Source: Pseudogracilibacillus sp037072025 (lineage in GTDB: Bacteria > Bacillota > Bacilli > Bacillales > Amphibacillaceae). From it: DNA of 64,000 nt. The stretch is taken from positions 1 to 64,000 of the forward strand of contig NZ_JAXHDD010000011.1 in the NCBI RefSeq assembly GCF_037072025.1, in the 5' to 3' direction. Positions 18,010 to 27,229 of the stretch are shown in pieces; positions within the stretch are counted from its first letter, which is position 1, and every line of letters begins with the position of its first letter. Made by a program: the position numbers and the translations under genes. The notes beneath the pieces were generated by a model, which was not told the origin of the DNA, ran no database searches, and saw nothing but the letters and a program-made list of their open reading frames with translations.

Positions 18010-18050
18010 ATTATGTAATTTTAGTAAAAACGATATTAATTAAAGGTAAA
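18010..18050 (-). promoter_or_regulatory. Candidate PhoP box array upstream of the Ugp-like operon
   Basis: Reading on the minus strand, hexamers TTTACC, TTAATA and TTTACT occur exactly 11 bp apart, followed by TTACAT at 10 bp. The Bacillus PhoP consensus is TT(A/C/T)ACA-like direct repeats with 11-bp period, so this is a reasonable though imperfect match. It lies about 55-95 bp before the start codon, as expected for an activated promoter. Inferred, not proven. Confidence 0.5.
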
Positions 18051-18129
18051 TTTATTATTGGACGGCAAAAAAAAACGCTCTCGCAACGGAAGATACGCTA
18101 TTTCGAAGTGACTGTTTAAGCGTTCAGCT

Positions 18130-18985
18130 TCTCCCCATTATTATGGGTATACTTTCTGAAAAATCTTGAGGACAGCACAAACTAACATGCATCATGCCTT
18201 GGTTTATGTTCCTGACGGTCGAATAAAGTCTTTACTCGAAAACCAACTATCTACTAGAACACAGTTGGTCTTAAAGCCATGTTTGACAGCTCTTTTGAGC
18301 ATACGAATGCCACTAGTCATTTTGTCTACTTTACGCTCCTTGGCAGTTTTTCCCATTTGACTGTGTATTCCTTTCTTTTTTATATTGCTTTTTCCGGTAC
18401 TTCTTCTTTAGTGGCTTTTCGGAGTGAAAACTAAAATCTAGCGGACTAAAACTCTTTTCATCAAAAAATCCTAGCATATGATTCTTAAATCCCTAAGTCG
18501 TTTTCTTTTTTCTTCCCGCAACATGGTCATTAACATAGGATATGTTTTCGATTTTTCGACCAACTCGACTGTCTATGGTATCGTCCGAAATGAAAGCCGA
18601 ATGATCTGCCACTTCTTTATTCGGATTGACTAGTTTTTGGAATTGTTTTGAAACATGGTCGAGCAAGTTTCGCCAAAGCATTTCTCATTATTTTTCAATC
18701 GATAAATCGCATCTTTTGCCTGCTCATCACATTTTTAAATTTGCTTTTATAAAAAAAACTATCTAGCAACATTAGTAGTAACATCAACATCAGCGTAATG
18801 ATATCCGTTACGGAATAGCCCTGTTGTTTAGAAAATCCAGCCTTGTGACATAGTGAAGGAAATTGAAGGTTCTCATTATATCCCTTATAATAGAATTAAT
18901 TGAAAACCCATGAGTTTGGAACACCTTTTCAATCTCTTTGGTTTTTTTCAGCATAATAACACGTCCTTTTGTTTAGATTTGGTAA
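18130..18985 (-). pseudogene. Decayed IS4-type DDE transposase
   Basis: Minus-strand fragments in all frames give an IS4-family transposase: an N-terminal MLKKTKEIEKVFQTHGF near 18950, then AISDD/SRVGRK segments, and near 18240 KHGFKTNCVLVDSWF, the DDE-domain strand with DSWF. Several frameshifts and stops separate the parts. Terminal inverted repeats were not identified. The element is inactive. Confidence 0.8.
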
Positions 18986-19123
18986 GGGAACTTATTCATA
19001 ACAAAAAGTCAGTGATTATGCGGGTTTTTTAATGATTTTAAGCCCTTTTAATACTCCATTTTTTATTGATTGATCAAGGTGCTAAACTCAAGGTTTAATT
19101 ATTTTCTAATTGGGGGAGATATA

Positions 19124-19411
19124 ATGGAAAAAATAAAAGTGATTTATAAATTTAAAGACGGAGAAATTGATAACTTGAAGGAAACTGTTGTGTATAGAAT
19201 TGATGATAATAATATTCTATCTGAAGAAGTCGGTGATCTTGTGATAGAAAAAATAACATACGAAACAGAAGAAGGTTTAATTATAGATTACGATGATAAA
19301 GAGTATATACCAGCTATAAGCATTAGTTTGCAAAATGTAGATATTAACATAACTGACCAAGCGGTAAGAAGCTTTGCCAAGTACCTAATTAAAATGAGAG
19401 ATAAACAATGA
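19124..19411 (+). CDS. Hypothetical protein, 95 residues
   Basis: Short acidic protein beginning MEKIKVIYKFKDG; GGGGGAG lies 5 nt before the ATG, so this start is preferred to the in-frame ATG at 19070. No signal peptide, helix-turn-helix or membrane segment is seen. A strong hairpin with a T-run follows at 19571. I do not recognise the family. It sits between a dead transposase and repeat DNA. Confidence 0.6.
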   Translation: MEKIKVIYKFKDGEIDNLKETVVYRIDDNNILSEEVGDLVIEKITYETEEGLIIDYDDKEYIPAISISLQNVDINITDQAVRSFAKYLIKMRDKQ

Positions 19412-19570
19412 TAAATATGTAGATGAATTAAAAGATTATCTAGAAATGTATGTAATGGTTCGAATTATGGAAGAAACAATATATTATATCGAATCATCAT
19501 AGTAATTATTCAGTAGTTCTAAGGCAGAAAAGATAAACAGGTAACAATAGCTTTATAAAAACTGCTACAT

Positions 19571-19630
19571 AAACACTTATAGTTAGGACGCAAATACGCA
19601 TGAAAAGTCCCTGACTATAGGTGTTTTTAT
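19571..19630 (+). terminator. Long hairpin with T-run
   Basis: AAACACTTATAGTTAGGAC pairs with GTCCCTGACTATAGGTGTTT (G-U pairs and one bulge), followed by TTTATT. It is a probable terminator of the small gene at 19124. Confidence 0.65.
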
Positions 19631-19737
19631 TGATCAGAATGTAATTTTCAGCAAGTTAATACGGATAGCATTTTGTAGTTTAGGTTTTTCCGGCAATGAT
19701 GTGAAGCGTGGATTCGGTAGTTTTGCTCTGGTGGATT

Positions 19738-19850
19738 TGGCGATTTTATTTTTTATTCAGCGATCTCCAACCGAATTCAGCGATTTTGAGATTTATCCAG
19801 CGAATATCAAAATAATTCAGCGTATTTTGAATATTTCGGCGATTACAATA
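19738..19850. repeat. 20-bp-period array with CAGCGA core
   Basis: The core (T/C)(A/G)GCG(A/T) recurs at 19738, 19758, 19778, 19798, 19818 and 19837, a period of 20 bp. The most regular units read ATTCAGCGAT. Spacers diverge. It is a repeat family distinct from the GTCGAGT arrays but with the same period. An open frame across it (19701-19916) is likely fortuitous. Confidence 0.7.
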
Positions 19851-19914
19851 AAAACGCACAAAAAACAATATAGGTCAATTCTCATTCATATTTTATCATT
19901 CGTGACACTTCTTT

Positions 19915-20162
19915 AAAAATAGGAAAATAGATGAGTTCACCACCGGCAAGCGGCATAGATGAAGCAAGTTCTGCATAGGTCAGACCTATTAAAATGACTA
20001 ATGTTCCACCAATAATAAAGGCAAGAATAGCCCCTAAAGACTCTGCTTCTGTGATCCATAGTCAGCTGTCACCACCCATCCATCACTCAATCATCGCACA
20101 AGAGCAAAGGATAGGACATCCTTATTTTTTAAAATCTTAAGCAACTTTACATCTTCCATTCC
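19915..20162 (-). pseudogene. N-terminal remnant of an APC amino acid permease
   Basis: On the minus strand an ATG at about 20160, with GGGGGAGGAGGG upstream, starts MEDVKLLKILKNKDVLSFAL. After a frameshift the sequence continues as WITEAESLGAILAFIIGG and LTYAELASSMPLAGGE, the first helices of an APC permease. It breaks off near 19915. The gene is truncated and frameshifted, hence dead. Confidence 0.8.
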
Positions 20163-20245
20163 CTCCTCCCCCTTTTTCATTCGATTAACCCAAAAATGAA
20201 CAATGTATGATAGATAAGTGACAAAATTATTACAAGAAAAAATAG

Positions 20246-20289
20246 TGTGATAATTGTTACACTTATTCATTTATGTGATCACCTATACT
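20246..20289 (+). promoter_or_regulatory. Candidate Fnr-activated promoter of the reductase operon
   Basis: TGTGATAATTGTTACA (20246-20261) matches the Fnr/Crp-type consensus TGTGA-N6-TCACA at all but one position. A -10 element TATACT follows at 20284-20289. A start near 20296 would put the site centre at about -42, the classic class II activator position. An fnr gene lies 6 kb downstream. Sequence match is direct; the regulation is inferred. Confidence 0.7.
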
Positions 20290-20318
20290 AAAAGTAAGTA
20301 ATGGAAAGAGGTGATCAT

Positions 20319-21200
20319 ATGTTGTTGAAAGACATGCTAGAAAAAGATTTTAATAAAATAGTGGATGAACGTTTGACAGATCCACAACAAGAGCTTAACA
20401 ACTCTCCGTACAATACCAAACTTGGAGTAAACATGGCAGATGATGCAAGAAAAGTAGTCAATGGAACATTAGACATTAAAGATTTTCACAACAAGTATCA
20501 TGCTTCTTTAGTTGCAGAATTTGGACAACATATCACACAAGAAGAATATAATGACAAGAAAAAATCGGGTGTTAAATGGGGAATGGTCATTGACCTTAGA
20601 AAATGCATAGGATGTGATTCGTGTACAGTAGCCTGTAAAGCGGAAAACAGAACTCCTCCCGGCATTTCTTATAATGTTGTGTTGGAAAAAGAAATCGGCG
20701 AATTCCCACATCTTGCAAAGGTAAACCTACCGATGCCGTGTATGCATTGTGATAATCCTCCATGTGTGCAAGTTTGTCCCGTCAGAGCTACTTTTAAACT
20801 TGATAATGGGATCGTAACCATCGATAACGATCGTTGTATTGGATGCCGCTATTGTATTGTTGCCTGCCCATATGGTGCACGTTCTTATGATTTTGGTGAA
20901 AGTTATGAAGAGGAAATGTTAGGATTTAATGATGTAACAAGTCCTGAATATGGGATTGAACGTGGGGAAAGAAAACCGAAAAAAACACCGATTGGAACCG
21001 TTCGTAAATGTAATTTTTGCCTGCATCGCCTCGAACGAGGAGAAGAACCTGCTTGTGTCGAAACTTGTATCGGTGATGCAAGATTTTTTGGTAACTTAAA
21101 TGACCCGAATAGTACCGTTTCAAAGTTAGCCAATAGCCCAAGGGCATTTCGTTTAAAAAGTGAACTTGGAGCAGGACCAAACGTCATTTATTTAAAATGA
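20319..21200 (+). CDS. 4Fe-4S ferredoxin subunit of a molybdopterin reductase (TtrB/SrdB type)
   Basis: Electron-transfer subunit of 293 residues with four Cys clusters: CIGCDSCTVACKAEN, CMHCDNPPCVQVCP, CIGCRYCIVACPYG, and CNFCLHRL...CVETC. It should pass electrons from the membrane subunit to the catalytic subunit. The frame opens at 20301, but AAAGAGGTGATCAT before ATG 20319 marks that start. An unusual ~85-residue N-terminal extension precedes the first cluster, and its 5' end is duplicated at the window start. First gene of the B-C-A operon. Confidence 0.88.
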   Translation: MLLKDMLEKDFNKIVDERLTDPQQELNNSPYNTKLGVNMADDARKVVNGTLDIKDFHNKYHASLVAEFGQHITQEEYNDKKKSGVKWGMVIDLRKCIGCDSCTVACKAENRTPPGISYNVVLEKEIGEFPHLAKVNLPMPCMHCDNPPCVQVCPVRATFKLDNGIVTIDNDRCIGCRYCIVACPYGARSYDFGESYEEEMLGFNDVTSPEYGIERGERKPKKTPIGTVRKCNFCLHRLERGEEPACVETCIGDARFFGNLNDPNSTVSKLANSPRAFRLKSELGAGPNVIYLK

Positions 21201-21213
21201 AAGGAGATTCATT

Positions 21214-22479
21214 ATGTCGACGATTGTAACAGATAGAAAGCGACCGAATGGACAACCAAAAGAAGAACAGTCGAAATTTTTCAAATGGTGGATGAGTAGT
21301 TTAATAGTGTTGTTTTTAATAGGTGGATATTTTATCTTAGAACGTCTTATTGTCGGCTTGACAACGACGAATTTATCGTCCATTACCCCATGGGGTGCAT
21401 GGATTGCTTTTTATATCTTCTTTGTCGGACTCAGTGCTGGATCATTCTTACTTTCAACGATGATATTTGTTTTTGGTATGAAACGATACGATAAAGTAGG
21501 AAAAATGGCACTATTTACAGCGATTGTATGTATGATTATTGCTCTTACATTTGTGTTAATGGATTTAGGAAGACCTGAACGTGCCTTTAGTGCCTTAATT
21601 CATTGGAATGTAACGAGTATTCTCGCTTGGGAAATGCGATTTTATGTCATTTACATTACTTTACTCGTTGTAGAATTATATATTGCGATGCGGGAAGATT
21701 TAGTACGACTCACCATGGTAAATAGCATAAAAGGAAAAATTGCCCGTCTCTTAACATTTAAATACAGTACAATTAATGAGTATACAAAAAAACGTGATGA
21801 GCGTTGGATGAAAATTTTAGGAATAATCGGTATACCGTTAGCAATATTAGGAGTTCATGGTGGAACCGGTGCAATATTTGCAGTCGTTAGTGCACGCCCA
21901 GCCTGGAATAGCGGTATTTTCCCAATTATCTTTGTCGTATCTGCCATGGTATCTGGAACGGGATTATTACTCGCTATCTATATCATTCGAAATAAAGTAA
22001 TGAGAAAACCAATTGATCAAGAAATGGTTGTTGGTTTAGCAAAAATGATGATTGCCTTCCTCTTCATTGATTTACTTCTACAATTTTATGATTACTTAGT
22101 CGGATTGTACAGTTTAGCAGACTCCCATTTGTCATCGTTACAAACGATGATGCGCAGTTCATACAGTTGGTCGTTTTGGGGCATTCAAATATTCCTTGGT
22201 TCTATCGTTCCAATCTTTCTCGTTTTCTATAAAAAGACATCTAAAAATATCACCGCTCTATTATTTGCAGCTATCTTTGTTGTAATAGGAATCGTTGGGG
22301 TACGGTTTAATATCGTTGTTCCATCACAAATTGTTCCAATAATGGAAGGAATGCCAACCGGCGACTATTATCCAACGTTTAAAGAGTGGATGGTAAGTAT
22401 CGGTATCGTCTCCATGGGATTACTCATTTTCACATTAGGGGATCAACTCCTTCCACTTGGACATGAAAAACAAAACTAA
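21214..22479 (+). CDS. NrfD/PsrC-type quinol-oxidising membrane subunit
   Basis: Polytopic membrane protein of 421 residues with around ten hydrophobic segments. The N-terminal WGAWIAFYIFFVGLSAGSF block is the hallmark of the NrfD/PsrC family, which takes electrons from menaquinol. It lies 13 bp after the ferredoxin gene (AAAGGAG before ATG) and 9 bp before the catalytic subunit gene. It anchors the reductase to the membrane. Confidence 0.88.
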   Translation: MSTIVTDRKRPNGQPKEEQSKFFKWWMSSLIVLFLIGGYFILERLIVGLTTTNLSSITPWGAWIAFYIFFVGLSAGSFLLSTMIFVFGMKRYDKVGKMALFTAIVCMIIALTFVLMDLGRPERAFSALIHWNVTSILAWEMRFYVIYITLLVVELYIAMREDLVRLTMVNSIKGKIARLLTFKYSTINEYTKKRDERWMKILGIIGIPLAILGVHGGTGAIFAVVSARPAWNSGIFPIIFVVSAMVSGTGLLLAIYIIRNKVMRKPIDQEMVVGLAKMMIAFLFIDLLLQFYDYLVGLYSLADSHLSSLQTMMRSSYSWSFWGIQIFLGSIVPIFLVFYKKTSKNITALLFAAIFVVIGIVGVRFNIVVPSQIVPIMEGMPTGDYYPTFKEWMVSIGIVSMGLLIFTLGDQLLPLGHEKQN

Positions 22480-22494
22480 AATGGAGGAATGATG

Positions 22495-25400
22495 ATGGAA
22501 AATAAAAATATGGATCGCAGAAGTTTTCTTAAAGCATTAGGAGCTTTTGGAGCAGTTGCTATTATTGGTCCTTCATTTATCGGTCCTGTAAAACAGATTA
22601 TCAATGGTGTCTGGACAGATGAGGGACATGGAGTAGGAACAAATTATCAAGACTACGGTGCAGAAAATGTCATTTTTACGACATGTGAACAATGTAATAC
22701 ATTTTGTACGATAAAAACATATATCACAAACGGAAATAAAGCAGGAGCCTATTCATCGATTATTCGTAAAATAGCCGGAAATCAGTATAGCCCGTTAAAC
22801 ATGGTTCCCTTTGGAGCGATTGCATATGAAACAGCGATAGATGAAGCGGTAAAAGGTACTAGAGATGTAAAACGTGGTGGACGTGGTGCACGCGGCGGCA
22901 GAATTTGTTTAAAAGGTCAAGCTGGCATTCAAACTGCTTATGACCCTTACCGTGTCAAACAACCATTACGACGCGTAGGTCCTCGAGGAAGTGGAAAATG
23001 GAAAACTATTTCATGGGAAGAGGCATATGATGAAATTGTTCATGGAAGTAAAGAATTAGATACACCAGGCTTAAAGGAATTAGCTGTATATGTATCTGAA
23101 GATGAGGTTATGGAAGATTGGGAAAAAGTCGAAAAGAACGAAATGACGTTTGACGCATTTGATCAAAAGTACAACGACGTTCTCATCGACACAAATCATC
23201 CAGATTTTGGTCCGAAAGTAAATCAAATTGCCTTTATGGTTGGCGATCGACGTGATTTTATGGAACGATTTATTCTTCAAAGTCTTGGCAGTAACAATTA
23301 CTATCATCATGGAGGAATATGCGGGATAAGTTCCGTTGTCGGAACTATGAGATCCTATTCAGGCGTTGAGAAAAAGAAGCAGCGGCAGTATGCAGATGTT
23401 GATCACACCTTGTTCTTATTAGTATGGGGAACAAATCCAATGGTAGCGAATAAAGGACCTACGTGGTTAGCACCTAAAATAACAAATGCAATTGAAAATG
23501 GAATGCAAATGGCAGTAATTGATCCACGATTTAGCAAGACAGCAGAAAAAGCGCATATGTGGCTACCGATTAAACCTGGAACAGATGGGGCGCTAGCATT
23601 AGCAATTGGACGAACGATCATTGAACAAAAATTATACGATCATACGTATTTAACGAATCCACATAAAGAAGCAGCAGAACTAGACAATGAACCAACGTGG
23701 AGTGATGCTACCCACCTAGTAAATCTATCCGATCCAAAGTGTCCAAAACTCCGTGCAAGTGATTTAGGCATTGGCACAGAAGAACAGTTTGTCGTCATCG
23801 AAAATGGAAAACCCGTTGCCCATGATCAAGCAAATGTTGGAAAATTAGAAGTGGATACGAAACTAAACGGAATCAACGTAAAATCAACGTTCCAACTTTA
23901 CAAAGAACGAACGATGGAAAAAACACTCGATGAATATGCAAAAATAACGACGATTCCAAAAGACCAAATCATCAAACTTGCAAAATCATTTACTTCGTAC
24001 GGAAAACGAGCTGCAATTATGGCATATCGAGGGCCGGCGATGCATGAAAATGGGTATTACAACCAGCGATTAATTTCCATTCTCAACCATTTAATTGGGA
24101 GCTATGATTGGAAAGGTGGCAATATTACGACAGGAGCCTTTTATCAAGAATTTGAAGGTAGGTATGACTTACTCAACGTTCCAAACGGTCGAGAACCATG
24201 GGGAATCACCATCGGAAGAAATCAATATAAGTATGAGGATTCTACGTTATTTGAAAAAGACGGCTATCCTGCAAAACGGCCGTGGTTTCCATTTAGCCCA
24301 CAAACAGTAGGTGATGTACTACCAAGTGCATTGGACAAATATCCATATGGATTAAAAGCGTTAATTACCCATCGGATGTCGCCTGTTTTATCCGCACCGA
24401 ATGGGCAAATACAAGAAAAAGCGTTAGAAGATCCCGACGTATTACCTTTATTCGTAGCATCCGATGTACAAATTGGTGACACATCAAAATATGCAGACTT
24501 TATTTTACCTGATACAGTTTATTTAGAACGTTGGGGGAGAGAATCAATTTATCCAAATTTAACGACAAAACTCGCTTCAGTTTATCAACCTGTAACACGT
24601 GTGTTTTCAGATGTACGTTCTTTTGAAAACAGTGTCATTGAAATTGCGAAAAAAATGAATTTACCTGGATATGGTGAAAATGCATTTCCGGATGGATCTT
24701 CCTTAAACAGCGAAGAAGATTTTTATCTAAAGCGAGTAGTCAATATCGCGTTTGATGAAAAACCAGTTCCAGATGCTTCAGCAAGAGAACTAGAAGTATT
24801 TGAAAAAGCACGGAAAAATGCTCTAGGAAAGTTTTTCGACCTCAAAAAATGGCAGCAAGCAGTAAAAACGGAAGAATGGCCTAAAGTCGTCTATGTCTTA
24901 AATCGTGGAGGACGATTTGAAGAAGCCGGTTTTGAGTATAATGGGAACCATGTAAAATACAGTTACAATGGACAAGCAGATTTTTATGATGAAGAGGTTG
25001 CAGCAGGGCAAAATTCATATAACGGAGAATTTTTCGAAGGAATGCCGATGTATAAAGAAATTCAGACATTTAACCAAAAAAATGTCGTTCAAAAGCAACC
25101 ATTACATTTTATTAATTGGAAAGCAAGGAATCTAGGAACGTATCGAAATGTTAGTAGCGCCTGGTTACGTGAAGTACGATCCGAAAATTATATATGGGTG
25201 AATCCTGTCGATGCTAAAAAGCGCAATGTGAAAACAGGAGACAAAGTGATCATTCAAAATGATTATATTAAATTAGAGGGAGTGATTTACGTAACAGATG
25301 GTATCGCACCAGGAGTCATTGGTTCAGCATACAATATGGGACAAAGTGGATATGGAGTAACGAGAAATAAGATCGATAATAAAAAACAGAAGAAATTACC

Positions 25401-25599
25401 GACCTATAATCATACACCATTTACATTTAACACGCCGATGAAAGAAGAATCCGGTTTTGCTGGCAGACGGGAAGATGGATTTGCCGTCAATAAATTAACA
25501 GAAGTGGATAAACAGTTTAACTATGGGGTCTTATTTGATGAAATAGGTGGTTCACCTGGGCAATTAGATATGTATGTCGATATTAAGAAAGTTCTCTAA
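22495..25599 (+). CDS. Molybdopterin oxidoreductase catalytic subunit (TtrA/SrdA type)
   Basis: About 1034 residues, the size of tetrathionate reductase TtrA. A twin-arginine signal RRSFLKALGAFG begins at residue 8, so it is exported folded. A 4Fe-4S site is formed by C64, C67, C71 and C138, and C276 in GGICGISS is a plausible Mo ligand. Three ATG codons stand in a row; the third, 22495, is best spaced from GGAGG. Gene order B-C-A matches Salmonella TtrBCA and the selenate reductase SrdBCA described in Bacillus. The substrate (tetrathionate, selenate, thiosulfate or another oxyanion) cannot be decided from sequence. Confidence 0.85.
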   Translation: MENKNMDRRSFLKALGAFGAVAIIGPSFIGPVKQIINGVWTDEGHGVGTNYQDYGAENVIFTTCEQCNTFCTIKTYITNGNKAGAYSSIIRKIAGNQYSPLNMVPFGAIAYETAIDEAVKGTRDVKRGGRGARGGRICLKGQAGIQTAYDPYRVKQPLRRVGPRGSGKWKTISWEEAYDEIVHGSKELDTPGLKELAVYVSEDEVMEDWEKVEKNEMTFDAFDQKYNDVLIDTNHPDFGPKVNQIAFMVGDRRDFMERFILQSLGSNNYYHHGGICGISSVVGTMRSYSGVEKKKQRQYADVDHTLFLLVWGTNPMVANKGPTWLAPKITNAIENGMQMAVIDPRFSKTAEKAHMWLPIKPGTDGALALAIGRTIIEQKLYDHTYLTNPHKEAAELDNEPTWSDATHLVNLSDPKCPKLRASDLGIGTEEQFVVIENGKPVAHDQANVGKLEVDTKLNGINVKSTFQLYKERTMEKTLDEYAKITTIPKDQIIKLAKSFTSYGKRAAIMAYRGPAMHENGYYNQRLISILNHLIGSYDWKGGNITTGAFYQEFEGRYDLLNVPNGREPWGITIGRNQYKYEDSTLFEKDGYPAKRPWFPFSPQTVGDVLPSALDKYPYGLKALITHRMSPVLSAPNGQIQEKALEDPDVLPLFVASDVQIGDTSKYADFILPDTVYLERWGRESIYPNLTTKLASVYQPVTRVFSDVRSFENSVIEIAKKMNLPGYGENAFPDGSSLNSEEDFYLKRVVNIAFDEKPVPDASARELEVFEKARKNALGKFFDLKKWQQAVKTEEWPKVVYVLNRGGRFEEAGFEYNGNHVKYSYNGQADFYDEEVAAGQNSYNGEFFEGMPMYKEIQTFNQKNVVQKQPLHFINWKARNLGTYRNVSSAWLREVRSENYIWVNPVDAKKRNVKTGDKVIIQNDYIKLEGVIYVTDGIAPGVIGSAYNMGQSGYGVTRNKIDNKKQKKLPTYNHTPFTFNTPMKEESGFAGRREDGFAVNKLTEVDKQFNYGVLFDEIGGSPGQLDMYVDIKKVL

Positions 25600-25664
25600 A
25601 AACATAAACCTTTAGCAAGTATGCGTCATAAAGGAATCCAATAAAAAGACGAGGAGGTATGGAG

Positions 25665-26252
25665 ATGGTAGTTATACAGGCGGAAACGTATGGAAAACAT
25701 TTGTTAACACAAATATTTACACATGTTTGGTATGGTGATTGGGATCGTTATGAAGATATGATTAATCAGATACCAGAAGAACTAGCTAGAGGTCTACCTT
25801 TTCATCCATTTTATGAACGAAAGCAAACATCGTTTTGGTACGATAATTACTTTTTAGTACCAGGAGATTATTTTATTCCTCCCTATGTCTCTAGCTATCG
25901 CAGTAAAACAAAGGAAGACCAGCATCAGGCCAAAAAAGACTTACTCTGTCTAATCGGCGCATTTGATAAAGTAGGATTCTATTACCCATTAGAACAAGAA
26001 GAGTTTCCAGATCACATCGGGAGTATCACTGCATTTATCGCCGCATTACTGCTAGAAGAAATAAATGCGTATGAAAATTCCGATGAAAAGCTTGTGAAAA
26101 GCTTAAAAAGTGTTAAAAAAGAAGTGTATGAAAACTATTTCCAAGGATGTTTAGAGCATATTTCAACGTTTCATCTAAAAAAGGTAGAAGATCCGTTTTT
26201 CAAAAAATTTCTTCCATACTATATGGAGAGTATAAAAGAAATTATTAAATAA
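25665..26252 (+). CDS. TorD/DmsD-like redox enzyme maturation chaperone
   Basis: Probable all-helical chaperone of about 195 residues. PFHPFYERKQTSFWYDNYFLVPG and PYVSSYR resemble the TorD-family region that contains a Pro-rich contact segment. Such chaperones hold the Tat signal and help cofactor insertion. GAGGAGG lies 7 nt before ATG 25665, preferred over ATG 25659. Its location between the reductase and tatA supports the role. Confidence 0.8.
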   Translation: MVVIQAETYGKHLLTQIFTHVWYGDWDRYEDMINQIPEELARGLPFHPFYERKQTSFWYDNYFLVPGDYFIPPYVSSYRSKTKEDQHQAKKDLLCLIGAFDKVGFYYPLEQEEFPDHIGSITAFIAALLLEEINAYENSDEKLVKSLKSVKKEVYENYFQGCLEHISTFHLKKVEDPFFKKFLPYYMESIKEIIK

Positions 26253-26282
26253 TTATAGAAACTATTAATAAGGAGTGATTCC

Positions 26283-26468
26283 ATGTTAGCAAATATTGGG
26301 ATTCCAAGTTTAATTTTAATTCTCATTATTGCATTAATCATCTTTGGTCCGTCCAAACTGCCTGAATTAGGAAAAGCTGCTGGAAGCACGTTACATGAAT
26401 TTAAAAAAGCAACGAATGATTTAATGGGTGAAAATGAAGCCGATCAAAAGGAGAAAAAAGAAGAGTAA
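26283..26468 (+). CDS. tatA: Sec-independent translocase protein TatA
   Basis: 61 residues: one N-terminal membrane helix, the FGPSKLPELGKAAG hinge and amphipathic helix (about 21-35), then a charged Lys/Glu tail. It forms the Tat pore with TatC, which is not in the window. AAGGAG precedes the ATG. Placed directly after the chaperone gene, it is probably dedicated to exporting the molybdopterin subunit. Confidence 0.92.
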   Translation: MLANIGIPSLILILIIALIIFGPSKLPELGKAAGSTLHEFKKATNDLMGENEADQKEKKEE

Positions 26469-26474
26469 TCTACT

Positions 26475-26505
26475 ACAGGGTGTTCCAAGAACATTGGAAC
26501 ACCCT
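26475..26505. terminator. Terminator between tatA and fnr
   Basis: CAGGGTGTTCCAA and TTGGAACACCCTG form a perfect 13-bp stem with a 5-nt loop, followed by TTATT. It closes the reductase operon and probably also serves the convergent fnr gene. Confidence 0.85.
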
Positions 26506-26530
26506 GTTATTATGAGTGGAAATAAACAAA

Positions 26531-27229
26531 TTAATGGATACTACACAAAGTAATTGGACAACCCTCACAATTTAATTCTTCTTTGAGAAAATCAATATCA
26601 TGAATCATAATATGTTTATTTTCAATCGAAATAATTCGATCTTTTCTAAGCTCACTCAATGATCGATTAATATTTTCCCTAGACGTACCACAAAAATTGG
26701 CTAATTCTTGATTCGTAAGTTTAATTTTTATGAAAATATTACCATTTTGTTGTTGCCCATAACTATTAGCTAATCGAATAAGCGTGGAATATAAGGCACC
26801 TTTTTTACCGTGCATCACTAAATCGATTAATTTTGTTTGGTCACGTAATGCGTTTTGGGAAATTTCATTGATCAAATAGAGCGCTAGCTTATCATTATTT
26901 TGTAGTAAATTAGTGATATGTTCTTTATGAATCCCCGCAACGCTACTTTTTCGATGTGCCGTTGCATGAAGAATATGTTTCGTTCCATGGTTCGAAAATA
27001 AAGTAGATTCCCCAATGAGATCTCCTTTTTTACAAATGCGAAGAGCAAATTCTCGTCCATCAGTAAGAGGCTTACTCAATACTATTTTCCCTGATGTTAC
27101 CATATATAAATATTGAATATTGTCTCCTGGTTCAAAAAGAGAATCATTCTTGTCTAACGTTTTATGGTAATCACTAACATCGAGAAGGAATGATTTAATA
27201 GCTTGTGAATTTTCTTTAGGTGCACGCAT
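26531..27229 (-). CDS. fnr: Oxygen-responsive Crp/Fnr family regulator
   Basis: 232 residues: cyclic-nucleotide-binding-like sensor domain (LFEPGDNIQYLYMVTSGKIV), dimer helix, and a winged helix-turn-helix with NQELANFCGTSRENINRSL. The C terminus carries C221-x2-C224-x4-C229, the spacing of the 4Fe-4S ligands in B. subtilis Fnr. The frame is open from 27271, but GGTGGGG precedes ATG 27229, which gives the usual length. It probably activates the adjacent reductase operon under anoxia. Confidence 0.88.
   Translation of the reverse strand: MRAPKENSQAIKSFLLDVSDYHKTLDKNDSLFEPGDNIQYLYMVTSGKIVLSKPLTDGREFALRICKKGDLIGESTLFSNHGTKHILHATAHRKSSVAGIHKEHITNLLQNNDKLALYLINEISQNALRDQTKLIDLVMHGKKGALYSTLIRLANSYGQQQNGNIFIKIKLTNQELANFCGTSRENINRSLSELRKDRIISIENKHIMIHDIDFLKEELNCEGCPITLCSIH

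Noticed and set aside
19701..19916. 71-codon open frame across the CAGCGA repeats
   Set aside because: No ribosome binding site, and the frame simply runs through a repeat array.
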